The position numbers were made by a program, and so were the translations under genes. A DNA stretch of 64,000 nt from Prochlorococcus sp. AG-436-M02 (GTDB lineage: Bacteria > Cyanobacteriota > Cyanobacteriia > PCC-6307 > Cyanobiaceae): positions 62,001 through 126,000 of the forward strand of contig QCPL01000001.1 of assembly GCA_003212515.1 (NCBI GenBank), in the 5' to 3' direction. Shown piece after piece: positions 20,050-30,183 of the stretch; positions within the stretch are counted from its first letter, which is position 1; every line of letters starts with the position of its first letter. Below the pieces are notes generated by a model. It saw nothing but the letters and a program-made list of their open reading frames with translations. It was not told the origin of the DNA and ran no database searches.

Positions 20050-20757
20050 CTGAATCCTTTTCTAGAGTTAGTTGCAGATCGGATTAGGGAACGAGCTAAT
20101 GGCTTGAGAGATTTTAAGCCATTGGAGCTTGAACCTGATTTAAAGAATATTTTTGGAAAGTTGGGTGGGGATGATCTCTTAATTGTAAATGAATTGCATA
20201 AGGCCAGAGGTTTTCGAAAACTTCATTTAGAGACTGCAGTTTTAGGATCTTCTTTTGATATCCTTCATGCTGTTTTCTTTCCTGACCCATTGTTTGATCT
20301 GCCTATTTTTGGAGTAGATCTTGTAGCGGTTCCTGGCTCTATTTCAGCAGCAATAGTCGATTTATCACCTGTTGGAAATACTCTTCCAGTTTTTATCAAA
20401 AAGGAATTAAATAAAATAGAAATTCCTTCTTTTAAGTCAGTTCGGAAAATCCCAGAGTGGGGTGATATCTTTTCTCCCTATGTGCAATTTATAAGCCCAA
20501 TAAATTCAGTAGAAAATGGTTTTTTTCTGTCTATAGTTGATCAATTCTTAATGATACTTATTAATTATTCAGAATCCATAACACCAGACTCATTTGATGA
20601 TCCTATTACTATTGAAAGGTACAGAAAACAGATTTATTATTGTTCTCAGCAAAAACGTAATGACAAAACTCGTAACGTTTTAGCAAAGATATTTGGTACA
20701 GATTGGGCAAATAAGTACCTTGATAAGGTACTTTTTGATTGCCCACTTCGCACTTAG
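20050..20757 (+). CDS. pcyA: Phycocyanobilin:ferredoxin oxidoreductase; start uncertain (TTG at 20104 in ORF track; homologous frame extends to ~20050)
   Basis: NELHKARGFRKLHLETAVLGSSFDILHAVFFPDPLFDLPIFGVDLVAVPGSISAAIVDLSP. Confidence 0.9.
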   Translation: MNPFLELVADRIRERANGLRDFKPLELEPDLKNIFGKLGGDDLLIVNELHKARGFRKLHLETAVLGSSFDILHAVFFPDPLFDLPIFGVDLVAVPGSISAAIVDLSPVGNTLPVFIKKELNKIEIPSFKSVRKIPEWGDIFSPYVQFISPINSVENGFFLSIVDQFLMILINYSESITPDSFDDPITIERYRKQIYYCSQQKRNDKTRNVLAKIFGTDWANKYLDKVLFDCPLRT

Positions 20758-21664
20758 ATATTTAAAGAAATTGAAGCGTTTTATCTTTCCTGGATTTCTT
20801 TTTCTCGTATTAGCGACTTTCTTCATTTTTGGGAGAAAATTCACTGTAAAGGAAGAATCTAACAATTCAATTGCAGTGGTTACTCCTCTTGAGGCTGTTG
20901 CAGCTTTAGGGCAATTATCTCCTGCCGGCGAAATTAGAAAACTTGCAGCACCGTCTAGTGGGCTTGGGGGATCTCCTCGAATAAAAGAATTGTTGGTTAA
21001 AGAAGGTGATCAGGTTAAGGAAGGTGAACTGCTTGCAGTTTTTGATAATAACCCAAAGATTTTGGCTGATTTACAAATTTCAAGAGCGCGTTTGGAGACG
21101 ATTAATCAAAAAGTAATTTCTCAGGAAAGAGAGCTTAAAAGATATAAAGAATCAGTCCTTCAGGGAGGTTCTCCAGAAGTCCTTTTGGCTGAAAAGAATG
21201 ATTTTTTGATTGATTTGTTGGGTCTGAAGAAAGAAGTTTCTGCAGAAATTAAGTCCCTGGAAGTTGACCTTTTTAATAGTAAATTAATAAGTCCTATTGA
21301 TGGGACAATCCTAAAAGTAAACTCTCGAGAAGGAGAGAGACCAGGCATGGAAGGAGTACTTCAAGTTGGATCTAATCAAAATATGGAAGCGCTTATTGAA
21401 GTATATGAATCTGATATTAGTCGAATTTTTCTTGGTCAGAATGTTTCCTTATCAAGTGAAAATGGTGGTTTTAATGGAACCCTTAAAGGTCATGTAAGTC
21501 AAATAAGCCCTAGAGTTAGCCAAAGAGTTGTATTGTCTACTGATCCAACTGGAGATGCGGATTCAAGGATTGTGGAAGTCCGAGTAGTTCTTGATTTGAA
21601 TTCAGCATTAATTGTTAATCGTTTTACTGGAATGAAAGTAATAGCGAGATTTCAACCGTTTTGA
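20693..21664 (+). CDS. devB: ABC exporter membrane fusion protein, DevB family (true start may be downstream of 20693)
   Basis: ALGQLSPAGEIRKLAAPSSGLGGSPRIKELLVKEGDQVKEGELLAVFDN; followed by DevC and DevA. Confidence 0.9.
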   Translation: MVQIGQISTLIRYFLIAHFALRYLKKLKRFIFPGFLFLVLATFFIFGRKFTVKEESNNSIAVVTPLEAVAALGQLSPAGEIRKLAAPSSGLGGSPRIKELLVKEGDQVKEGELLAVFDNNPKILADLQISRARLETINQKVISQERELKRYKESVLQGGSPEVLLAEKNDFLIDLLGLKKEVSAEIKSLEVDLFNSKLISPIDGTILKVNSREGERPGMEGVLQVGSNQNMEALIEVYESDISRIFLGQNVSLSSENGGFNGTLKGHVSQISPRVSQRVVLSTDPTGDADSRIVEVRVVLDLNSALIVNRFTGMKVIARFQPF

Positions 21665-22833
21665 AATTTAGTTTCTTACATAGTCGAAGAATACCTTTGG
21701 CCTGGTTGCTTCTTACCAGGCAGCCTCTACGGTTATTAGTTGCGATAGCAGGAATTTGTTTTGCTGGCATACTCATGTTTATGCAATTGGGCTTTAGAGA
21801 TGGTTTATTTGATGCAAGTGTCACTGTTCACAGATTATTTGATGCCGATTTGGTTTTAGTGAGTCCTCGTTCAATGAGTTCAATCAGCATGAGTGGTTTC
21901 CCTCGTAGAAGACTTGTACAAGTAATGGCTCATAAGGATGTAATAGGTACAACTCCAGTTAATTGGAATTTTTTACTTTGGCGCAATCCACAAACTCTTT
22001 CTACTAGAGCAATACTTGCTTTGGGGTTCGAGCCAGGCAGTCCATTGTTAACTGATCCAAAGTTTTCTGAAAAGGCCCAAAAACTAAAGAATTCTGGACG
22101 GGTTTTGTTTGACGATCTTTCAAGAGAGGAATTTGGACCTGTCCCTGATTGGTTCTTAGAGGGAAGAACTGTAGAAACCGAAGTTGCTGGGAAGAGAGTC
22201 CGTGTTGCAGGTTTAGTAAGCCTAGGTCCATCTTTTGGTGCAGATGGAAATATGATTACAAGCCGTGAGACTTTTCTTCGATTGCTGCCAAGTACCCCTC
22301 CTGGAAGCATTGAGATTGGTTTGATTAGGTTGAATGCTCAAGCAGATCATCAAAAAGTTTTGAGATCTTTGTCTGCAAGCTTGCCTAATGATGTAAAAGT
22401 TTTAACTAAGGAAGAATTTATTGATTTTGAGAAAAATTATTGGCGAACTAGTACTTCCATAGGCTTTATCTTCACATTAGGAGCAGCAATGGGCTTTGTT
22501 GTTGGATGCGTAATTGTATATCAAATTCTTTATAGCGATGTAAGTGATCATTTGGCTGAGTATGCAACCTTGATGGCTATGGGGTACAGATTGCAAACTT
22601 TGTTTGGTGTAGTTGCTAGAGAAGGAATTTTTCTTGCAGTTATGGGATATGTGCCAGCATATTTATCAGGGCAAGCTTTATACGCTTTGGTAAGAAGCTC
22701 AACAAAGCTCCCAGTTTCAATGGACCCTCAAAGAGCGTGCATTGTTTTCTTTTTGATTTTGTTTATGTGTATGGCATCAGCTTCTGTTGCTATGAGGAGA
22801 CTGATAGATGCAGATCCTGCAGATATCTTTTAG
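21661..22833 (+). CDS. devC: ABC exporter permease, DevC family
   Basis: PLAWLLLTRQPLRLLVAIAGICFAGILMFMQLGFRDGLFDASV. Confidence 0.92.
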   Translation: MKFSFLHSRRIPLAWLLLTRQPLRLLVAIAGICFAGILMFMQLGFRDGLFDASVTVHRLFDADLVLVSPRSMSSISMSGFPRRRLVQVMAHKDVIGTTPVNWNFLLWRNPQTLSTRAILALGFEPGSPLLTDPKFSEKAQKLKNSGRVLFDDLSREEFGPVPDWFLEGRTVETEVAGKRVRVAGLVSLGPSFGADGNMITSRETFLRLLPSTPPGSIEIGLIRLNAQADHQKVLRSLSASLPNDVKVLTKEEFIDFEKNYWRTSTSIGFIFTLGAAMGFVVGCVIVYQILYSDVSDHLAEYATLMAMGYRLQTLFGVVAREGIFLAVMGYVPAYLSGQALYALVRSSTKLPVSMDPQRACIVFFLILFMCMASASVAMRRLIDADPADIF

Positions 22834-22846
22834 GTGAGAAGCACTT

Positions 22847-23557
22847 TTGAAATTAACAAATAATTCTCAAAATAATTTTTCAAGTGTTCAAATTGATGGA
22901 CTTAGCCATTGGTTTGGAAATGGCCTAACAAGAAAACAAGTTCTTTATTCAGTCTCTATGACAATTAACCCTGGTGAGGTCGTATTGTTAACTGGTCCCT
23001 CAGGATGTGGGAAAACAACTTTATTAACGCTCATTGGCGCCTTAAGAAGAGTTCAGAAAGGTGAATTATCTGTTTTAGGACTTCAGTTGAATGGTTCGAG
23101 AAGAACTGCTAGGCAAATTCTTAGGAAAAATATTGGAATGATTTTCCAGGGTCATAATCTACTTAGATGTCTTACTGCTGAGCAAAATGTTCAAATGGGA
23201 GCAGATTTATTAAAAGGCCTTTCCTATAGGAAACGCAGAGAGCATTCCAGGAATTGGTTAATAGAAGTTGGTCTTGAAGATCAAATGGATAAACTTCCAC
23301 ATGATTTATCTGGAGGACAAAAACAGAGAGTGGCCATTGCTAGAGCACTTTCAGCTAATCCAAAGTTGTTGCTTGCAGACGAACCAACTTCTGCTCTAGA
23401 TAGTGTGACAGGAAGGGAAATTGTCTCTTTGCTTAAACGTCTAGCAACTGAACAGAATTGTTCGGTCTTAATGGTGACTCATGATCCAAGGATTTTGGAT
23501 GTAGCAGATCGTCTTTTAAAAATGGAAGATGGCAGGATCTTGCCAATTGTTGAGTAG
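22847..23557 (+). CDS. devA: ABC exporter ATP-binding protein, DevA family
   Basis: Walker A LTGPSGCGKTTLL; LSGGQKQRVAIARAL; third gene of the devBCA cluster. Confidence 0.93.
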   Translation: MKLTNNSQNNFSSVQIDGLSHWFGNGLTRKQVLYSVSMTINPGEVVLLTGPSGCGKTTLLTLIGALRRVQKGELSVLGLQLNGSRRTARQILRKNIGMIFQGHNLLRCLTAEQNVQMGADLLKGLSYRKRREHSRNWLIEVGLEDQMDKLPHDLSGGQKQRVAIARALSANPKLLLADEPTSALDSVTGREIVSLLKRLATEQNCSVLMVTHDPRILDVADRLLKMEDGRILPIVE

Positions 23558-23586
23558 GCTATATAAATAAACTATTCTTTTGAATT

Positions 23587-23736
23587 ATGTCAAAACGCAG
23601 AAATCTCAAAAAAGAGAAACAAGAAAGGAATCGTGCTTATGCAAGGAAGTTTAAAAAACGTAAACTTCGTTCTGATGGAGCTGGTGCTGGAAATGGAGTT
23701 ACTGGTACAGCTAATAATGGTGGTGCTGCTGACTAG
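23587..23736 (+). CDS. Small basic protein (49 aa), absent from the supplied ORF track
   Basis: ATG..TAG translates to MSKRRNLKKEKQERNRAYARKFKKRKLRSDGAGAGNGVTGTANNGGAAD. Confidence 0.6.
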   Translation: MSKRRNLKKEKQERNRAYARKFKKRKLRSDGAGAGNGVTGTANNGGAAD

Positions 23737-23819
23737 ATATTGTAATCTTGGCAAATTAAAATAATTTGTTCTTATAGAAGATATGAAGCTAACTTTTCTA
23801 GAATCTAGAGGTCATTAGT

Positions 23820-24752
23820 ATGTTTATAAGTATTGTCATACCAACATATAACCGTCTACTTATTCTAGAGAAGTGTCTTTTAGCGCTTGAAAAACAGAAG
23901 AAATCTAAATATTTTGATGATTTTGAGGTAATAGTTGTCGATGATGGATCTACTGATGGAACTGTTTCATGGTTAGAAAAAAACTCTGATCTGTTCCCAC
24001 ATTTACTTATAATAGAACAAGAGCATGGAGGTCCAGGAGAGGCACGAAATAAAGGAGTTAATCAGGCAAAAGGTAATGTAATTGTCTTTATTGATAGTGA
24101 TTTAGTTGTTACAAACTCTTTCCTTGAGAATCATTCATTGGCTCTAAAAAAAGCATGGGAAAAGAGGCGTAATAAGCTTTGTTTTACTTATGGTGCTGTA
24201 GTAAATACATCTAATTTCGAAGACCCTACTTCTGAACCTCATAAATTAAGTGATATATCCTGGGCTTACTTTGCAACTGGCAATGTAGCAATTGATAAAA
24301 ACACCTTGCTGAGGTCTGGTCTTTTTGACCCTGCTTTTAGATTATATGGATGGGAGGATTTAGAGCTTGGCGAACGTCTAAGAAGGATGGGTACAGTATT
24401 AATTAGATGTCCTAAAGCAGTAGGTTATCATTGGCATCCAGCATTTAATATTAATCAAATACCCTCTTTAATTAGAGTAGAACGTGAAAGAGCTAAAATG
24501 GCAATAATTTTCTATAGAAAACATCCCACTACTAGAGTTCGTTTTATTATTCAATTTACTTTATTTCATAGATTACTTTGGGAACTATTCACTTTTGGTG
24601 GAATTCTTAATGAGGTTACTCTAAGACCTTTATTAAAATTGCTAATTCGAATGGGGTTACCAGGCCTTGCAATGGAAATCTTTCGAGTCCGTTTAAATCT
24701 TATTTGTGTTAGGCAAATTTTCCAGGAAGCAAAAATAATGGGATTTTCTTGA
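23820..24752 (+). CDS. Family 2 glycosyltransferase
   Basis: ISIVIPTYNRLLILEKCLLAL...VIVVDDGSTDGT...EARNKGVNQAKG..VFIDSDLVV. Confidence 0.93.
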   Translation: MFISIVIPTYNRLLILEKCLLALEKQKKSKYFDDFEVIVVDDGSTDGTVSWLEKNSDLFPHLLIIEQEHGGPGEARNKGVNQAKGNVIVFIDSDLVVTNSFLENHSLALKKAWEKRRNKLCFTYGAVVNTSNFEDPTSEPHKLSDISWAYFATGNVAIDKNTLLRSGLFDPAFRLYGWEDLELGERLRRMGTVLIRCPKAVGYHWHPAFNINQIPSLIRVERERAKMAIIFYRKHPTTRVRFIIQFTLFHRLLWELFTFGGILNEVTLRPLLKLLIRMGLPGLAMEIFRVRLNLICVRQIFQEAKIMGFS

Positions 24753-24803
24753 AATAATTTTCTGAGGAATGCTAAATTACTTTGGTAATAAAACTCCGCA
24801 CAT

Positions 24804-24884
24804 CTGACTGTTTCGGGTGATCAAATTTTTTTAATTATTTTTTAAAAGATTTGTATCCCTGTCAGGTGGAGGCCAACCCGAAAC
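24804..24884 (+). promoter_or_regulatory. Candidate structured rpsB leader (pseudoknot)
   Basis: GTTTCGGGT (24810-24818) pairs perfectly with ACCCGAAAC (24876-24884); CTGAC (24804-24808) pairs with GTCAG (24861-24865) in crossing topology, just upstream of the rpsB ATG at 24895. Confidence 0.6.
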
Positions 24885-24894
24885 CTTTTAAAAA

Positions 24895-25611
24895 ATGGCT
24901 GTTGTAACTCTTTCTGAGATGATGGAGGCTGGTGCACATTTCGGTCACCAGACCAGAAGATGGAATCCTAAGATGTCTCGATACATTTATTGTGCGAGAA
25001 ATGGTGTTCACATTATTGACTTAGTTAAAACAGCGGTTTGCATGAATACTGCTTATAAATGGACTAGAAATGCAGCTCGCAGCGGTAAAAGATTTCTTTT
25101 TGTAGGTACAAAAAAGCAGGCATCAGAAGTGGTTGCTCAAGAGGCTGCTAGATGCGGTGCTTCTTATGTTAATCAGCGCTGGCTTGGTGGAATGCTAACT
25201 AATTGGACAACTATGAAGGCAAGGATTGATCGCCTTAAAGACCTTGAGCGTATGGAATCTAGTGGTGCTATAGCAATGAGGCCTAAGAAAGAAGCCTCAG
25301 TTCTTAGGCATGAATTAGAACGTCTTCAGAAATATCTTGGAGGACTAAAGGGCATGAAGCGTTTGCCAGATGTAGTGGTGCTTGTTGATCAGCGTAGAGA
25401 AACTAATGCTGTTTTAGAAGCTAGAAAATTGGATATCCCTTTGATTTCAATGTTAGATACCAATTGTGATCCTGATTTATGCGAGGTTCCGATTCCTTGT
25501 AATGATGATGCTGTCAGATCAGTCCAACTTGTTCTTGGGAGACTTGCAGATGCAATAAATGAGGGTCGCCATGCTTCAAATGAGCAGCGTGGAAGACACA
25601 AGTACTCTTAA
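24895..25611 (+). CDS. rpsB: 30S ribosomal protein S2
   Basis: [43 protein letters not shown]. Confidence 0.98.
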   Translation: MAVVTLSEMMEAGAHFGHQTRRWNPKMSRYIYCARNGVHIIDLVKTAVCMNTAYKWTRNAARSGKRFLFVGTKKQASEVVAQEAARCGASYVNQRWLGGMLTNWTTMKARIDRLKDLERMESSGAIAMRPKKEASVLRHELERLQKYLGGLKGMKRLPDVVVLVDQRRETNAVLEARKLDIPLISMLDTNCDPDLCEVPIPCNDDAVRSVQLVLGRLADAINEGRHASNEQRGRHKYS

Positions 25612-25687
25612 GAGATTTTCACTTTTTGGCTTTCCGTTGCCTTAATTTACCCAAAACGGTAGTTTCCAATTTACTCTCATTAGAAAA

Positions 25688-26341
25688 ATGTCTGGTATTA
25701 CAGCAAAGCTTGTTAAGGATCTTAGAGATAAGACAGGGGCCGGAATGATGGATTGCAAAAAAGCACTTTCAGATACAGATGGGGATATTTCAAAAGCAAT
25801 TGAATGGTTACGTCAAAAAGGAATAGCTAGTGCAGAAAAGAAATCAGGAAGAGTTGCAGCTGAGGGATCTATAGGAAGTTATATTCACACTGGAGCAAGA
25901 GTAGGAGTCCTTGTAGAAGTGAATTGTGAAACTGACTTTGTAGCAAGGGGAGATATATTTCAGGGTTTGCTAAGAGATATTGCTATGCAGATTGCAGCAT
26001 GTCCCAATGTTGAATATGTGACTGTAGAAGATATACCTCAGGATATAGTTGAAAATGAGAAATCAATTGAAATGGGCAGGGATGATTTAGCTGGGAAACC
26101 TGATCAAATTAAGTCGAAAATAGTTGAAGGCAGAATATCAAAGAGACTTAAGGAGTTAGCCTTGGTTGAACAACCTTTTATAAAAGATAGTTCGATTTCT
26201 GTACAAGAACTTGTTAAACAAGTTGCTGGACAGATAGGAGAAAATCTCAAGGTTAGAAGATTCACACGCTATACACTTGGTGAGGGAATAGATGTTGGAG
26301 AATCAGATTTTGCAGCAGAAGTAGCTTCTATGTCTTCCTAG
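25688..26341 (+). CDS. tsf: Elongation factor Ts
   Basis: [45 protein letters not shown]. Confidence 0.98.
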   Translation: MSGITAKLVKDLRDKTGAGMMDCKKALSDTDGDISKAIEWLRQKGIASAEKKSGRVAAEGSIGSYIHTGARVGVLVEVNCETDFVARGDIFQGLLRDIAMQIAACPNVEYVTVEDIPQDIVENEKSIEMGRDDLAGKPDQIKSKIVEGRISKRLKELALVEQPFIKDSSISVQELVKQVAGQIGENLKVRRFTRYTLGEGIDVGESDFAAEVASMSS

Positions 26342-26346
26342 AAACT

Positions 26347-27612
26347 TTGTCCTCTAGTCCTAACATAAAATCTTCTTATGATCCTGATAGGCAATTAGAG
26401 CTTGTTACTTTAAAGTGTATTTCTTTGGGACCTTATATTTATAAGTCCCTAGCTTTTTATCTTCAACTGATTAGGTTAACACTTCCTAAAGCAATTAAAG
26501 ATGCAGTCTATCAATTGATAATTTTAAACAGAAATACTTTAGGGACTTTAAATTTAGATTCTGATAAAAATTCCTTTTACAAAAGATTAGATGTAATTGT
26601 TTCCGATTCCATTTCTTTATTAACAATAGAGAATCTAAACGCCTTAGGCGACAAAATGGAACATGAAAAGGAAAAAGAAAATTCTGATTTAGTTAATTCC
26701 TTTAATAAATCAATAGATAAAGTAGCAAATAATGAAGTGATTTTGGCTCATGAAAGCAAGCCTAGTTCTATTAAATTAAGTTATTCTCTTCCTACTGAAA
26801 ATGAGATTGATCTAAACTCCTGGCAAGGAAATTTGGAAGAATCTAAAGGGTTTATATCTAGCTATGACTTTTCTAAAGAACAAGAACAAGAACAAGAACA
26901 AGAACAAGAACAAGAACAAGAACAAGAACAGTCTAATATAGGCAGATTTGATGAATCTTATTTCGACGATTCTAAGAAATTAGATGATAGTTGGGATAAC
27001 TCAACGATAGAGAAAAAGGATTTAGATTTGTTGAAATCTTTTTTCATGCTAGCAGGAAATATTACTTCCCGAGGGAATAAAATCTTCCAGAAAAATAATG
27101 AGCTTAATTCACAAGATGATGATAAAGAAACACATAAAGATCTTGTTGTAAGTGATTCTTTCTTGCCTCAAAATCCCCAGGCTCTTTTTAATTGGCTATG
27201 TACTATAGATGAAGCTCTTGGGAGGAGACTAAGAGATCTTTCTCATTTGATTAATATGGAGTTGATTCGTGTAGGAATAATTAATAGTTTTCTTCCTACC
27301 AGTCTTTTAGATGCTGTTATCTCTGGACAGGTGGCTACTCTAAATGCACCTTCAAATATTCTCAAAATACGTTTGCCTATTTCAGCAGCATCCAATAATG
27401 AGATAGATATTATGTGTCTTCTTGTTAGATCATCTGAATTAGAATTTGATCACATAAAGCTTAGACAATGTAGGCAAAAAATTACACAGCAACGAAATGT
27501 TTTGCTTAAATTGATGCGTCAACAACGCTATTGGCAAAGCCGAACCCTCGCAAAGGAAGTTAGAGAGCAGTGGTGGAAGAATTCCCAATCCAATCAAAGG
27601 AAAGCTCCATAA
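26347..27612 (+). CDS. Conserved hypothetical protein with an internal Glu-Gln tract
   Basis: Long ORF between tsf and recG; (EQ)n low-complexity segment; 42-nt overlap with the recG ORF. Confidence 0.8.
   Translation: MSSSPNIKSSYDPDRQLELVTLKCISLGPYIYKSLAFYLQLIRLTLPKAIKDAVYQLIILNRNTLGTLNLDSDKNSFYKRLDVIVSDSISLLTIENLNALGDKMEHEKEKENSDLVNSFNKSIDKVANNEVILAHESKPSSIKLSYSLPTENEIDLNSWQGNLEESKGFISSYDFSKEQEQEQEQEQEQEQEQEQSNIGRFDESYFDDSKKLDDSWDNSTIEKKDLDLLKSFFMLAGNITSRGNKIFQKNNELNSQDDDKETHKDLVVSDSFLPQNPQALFNWLCTIDEALGRRLRDLSHLINMELIRVGIINSFLPTSLLDAVISGQVATLNAPSNILKIRLPISAASNNEIDIMCLLVRSSELEFDHIKLRQCRQKITQQRNVLLKLMRQQRYWQSRTLAKEVREQWWKNSQSNQRKAP
26878..26931. repeat. In-frame hexanucleotide repeat (GAACAA)8 GAACAG encoding about 9 EQ dipeptides
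   Basis: Read directly. Confidence 0.95.
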
Positions 27613-30098
27613 AGCTCATTAATGAGTTGAATTCTTGGATTAGGCTTTTACAAAAGGCATTGACAATTGAGGCTGAGAATGGCTTTACAAATGTATATGG
27701 ACGTAACGAACACTTTAATAGTTTTGTGTTCAGAGAAATTAAGTCTTTTAAATCAGCTCTTTTTTCTAGAGGTGTTTACGAAAGACTTATTAAGTTAGCT
27801 TATTCTTTTGATGAATACCCCACACTTCAATCTTCAAATAGACGTAGGCTAGTTATTGATGCAAGACAGTTCCTTAATCGTTTAAGTAAAGAAAATCAAC
27901 TCCCACCTATATTGTCTCCTCCTAGATTGAGATTAAATGCTGATGCCACTAGGCAACAAGAGACTAAAAAGTTACTTAAAAGCTCTGTTTCTTTGGAGAG
28001 TAATTTGGGCGAGATTAAAGGCATTGGGCCGAAAATGGTTGAATGTCTTTCGTCATTAGGATTATTTCTTGTTAAAGATCTTCTATTATATTATCCAAGA
28101 GATTATGTTGATTATTCTTCGCTGAAAAGAATAATTTCTCTTGAGCCAGGAGAAACAGCTACTGTTGTAGCGACAATTAGACGTACTAATTCTTACACTA
28201 GCCCTCGTAATCGGAATTTATCCATTATTGAGTTTCATCTTCAAGATATCTCTGGCAGAATTAAAGTCACTAAATTCTTTGTTGGCAAACGTTATAGCAA
28301 TAGGTCTTTCTTAAAGAAGCAAGAGTCTTTTTATCCAAAAGGATCGCTGGTTGCCGTTAGTGGTTTGGTAAAGGATTCAAAAGATTTTGGGAAGTCTTTT
28401 ACAGATCCATTAATCGAGGTCTTAGAAAATCAATATTCACTTGTTAAGTCACAAAGTATAGGACGTCTTTTACCTCTATATCATTTGACAGAGGGAATTA
28501 CAGCTGAGCGCCTTAGAGGAACTATTCAATCAATAATTCAATGTGCAACTTCTTGGGTAGACCCTATCCCAGTTGATAGCCTTAATAGAATGTCTTTAAT
28601 GAAGAAAAGCGAAGCTATCTATCAGATACATTTTCCTTCTTCTACAGAATTACTGAAAGAAGCAAAACGTCGGCTTGTTTTTGATGAATTCTTTTATTTA
28701 CAATTGGGTCTTTTGAGACGTCGTATTGAACTTAAGGAATCAAAAGCCCCGGAGCTCTTCATAAATAAAAGTAGAAAAGGTTTAGTTGAAAAATTTCTAT
28801 CTCTTCTTCCCTTTGCTTTAACTGAGTCTCAGAAAGAGGTTTTGTACCAAATTGAATTAGACCTTTCTTTATCAAAACCAATGTCTCGATTAGTTCAAGG
28901 AGATGTTGGCAGTGGCAAAACAGTTGTAGCAATTGCCACACTTTTAATTGCGGTTGAGTCAGGTTGGCAAGGTGCACTAATGGCACCTACTGAGGTCCTT
29001 GCTCATCAGCACTATCTAACTCTTTGCAAATGGTTGCCTCAATTACATGTCACTGTTGAACTTCTTACAGGTTCAACCTCCTCGAAGCAAAGGAAAAGAA
29101 TTTTGACTGATCTTGCGAATGGTAATTTAAAAATTCTTGTTGGTACTCATGCTCTTATAGAAGATTCCGTTTCTTTTTGTCGTTTAGGACTTGTCGTTGT
29201 TGATGAACAGCACCGATTCGGAGTTAATCAAAGGAATCTGTTGATTAATAAAGGTATTCAACCTCATCTCTTAACAATGACTGCAACTCCAATTCCAAGG
29301 ACATTAGCTTTATCTATTCATGGTGATTTAGATGTTAGTCAGATTAATGAATTGCCTCCAGGAAGAGTGCCTGTGGAGACGTATATGATCTCAGGTTCAC
29401 AGAGGGAAAAAGCATATGAGATTATTAAACAAGAAATTGATAAAGGACTACAAGCATACGTAGTTCTTCCTTTAGTTGACGAATCAGATAAGTTAGATCT
29501 TCGCTCTGCTATAGATGTATTTGAAGAATTGTCTACTGATGTCTTTAAGAATTATAAAGTAGGCCTTTTACATGGTCGGATGCAAAGTCTTGATAAGAAA
29601 AATATTATCAAGGAATTTTCTTCGAAGGTGATTCAAGTACTTGTATCAACGACAGTGATTGAAGTGGGAGTGGATGTTCCGGAAGCTACTGTAATGGTTA
29701 TTGACCATGCTGATAGATTTGGCCTTGCTCAATTGCATCAGTTGAGAGGTCGCGTTGGTAGGGGGACAAATGATTCAAAGTGCGTACTTATTGATACTGC
29801 TAACTCGAACGTATCAAAGAAAAGATTAGACGTATTGGTTAATTCAACTGATGGCTTTGAGATTGCCGAAATTGATTTACAGTTAAGAGGTCCTGGCCAG
29901 GTTTTAGGAACTAAACAATCAGGACTGCCAGACTTTGCGTTGGCAAACCTAGTTAATGATGAGGATATTCTAAAATGTGCCAGGAAAGAAGCGCATGAAA
30001 TTTTAGTAAATGATCCTAAATTAGAGCAAAACATTTTATTGAAAAACATATTGGATGAATATTGGAATAATTTTGTATCTAGAACACAACTAAACTAA
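27570..30098 (+). CDS. recG: ATP-dependent DNA helicase RecG
   Basis: IKGIGPKMVECLSSLGLFLVKDLLLYYPRDYVDYS; RLVQGDVGSGKTVVA; VVDEQHRFGVNQR; QLRGRVGRG. Confidence 0.96.
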   Translation: MVEEFPIQSKESSIKLINELNSWIRLLQKALTIEAENGFTNVYGRNEHFNSFVFREIKSFKSALFSRGVYERLIKLAYSFDEYPTLQSSNRRRLVIDARQFLNRLSKENQLPPILSPPRLRLNADATRQQETKKLLKSSVSLESNLGEIKGIGPKMVECLSSLGLFLVKDLLLYYPRDYVDYSSLKRIISLEPGETATVVATIRRTNSYTSPRNRNLSIIEFHLQDISGRIKVTKFFVGKRYSNRSFLKKQESFYPKGSLVAVSGLVKDSKDFGKSFTDPLIEVLENQYSLVKSQSIGRLLPLYHLTEGITAERLRGTIQSIIQCATSWVDPIPVDSLNRMSLMKKSEAIYQIHFPSSTELLKEAKRRLVFDEFFYLQLGLLRRRIELKESKAPELFINKSRKGLVEKFLSLLPFALTESQKEVLYQIELDLSLSKPMSRLVQGDVGSGKTVVAIATLLIAVESGWQGALMAPTEVLAHQHYLTLCKWLPQLHVTVELLTGSTSSKQRKRILTDLANGNLKILVGTHALIEDSVSFCRLGLVVVDEQHRFGVNQRNLLINKGIQPHLLTMTATPIPRTLALSIHGDLDVSQINELPPGRVPVETYMISGSQREKAYEIIKQEIDKGLQAYVVLPLVDESDKLDLRSAIDVFEELSTDVFKNYKVGLLHGRMQSLDKKNIIKEFSSKVIQVLVSTTVIEVGVDVPEATVMVIDHADRFGLAQLHQLRGRVGRGTNDSKCVLIDTANSNVSKKRLDVLVNSTDGFEIAEIDLQLRGPGQVLGTKQSGLPDFALANLVNDEDILKCARKEAHEILVNDPKLEQNILLKNILDEYWNNFVSRTQLN

Positions 30099-30183
30099 TA
30101 AATACTAATAAATTCTTTTATTCATTTGATTAAATATCTATAGACTCTATTCTTTATTTAAACTATTCATTATTCTTAAAATA

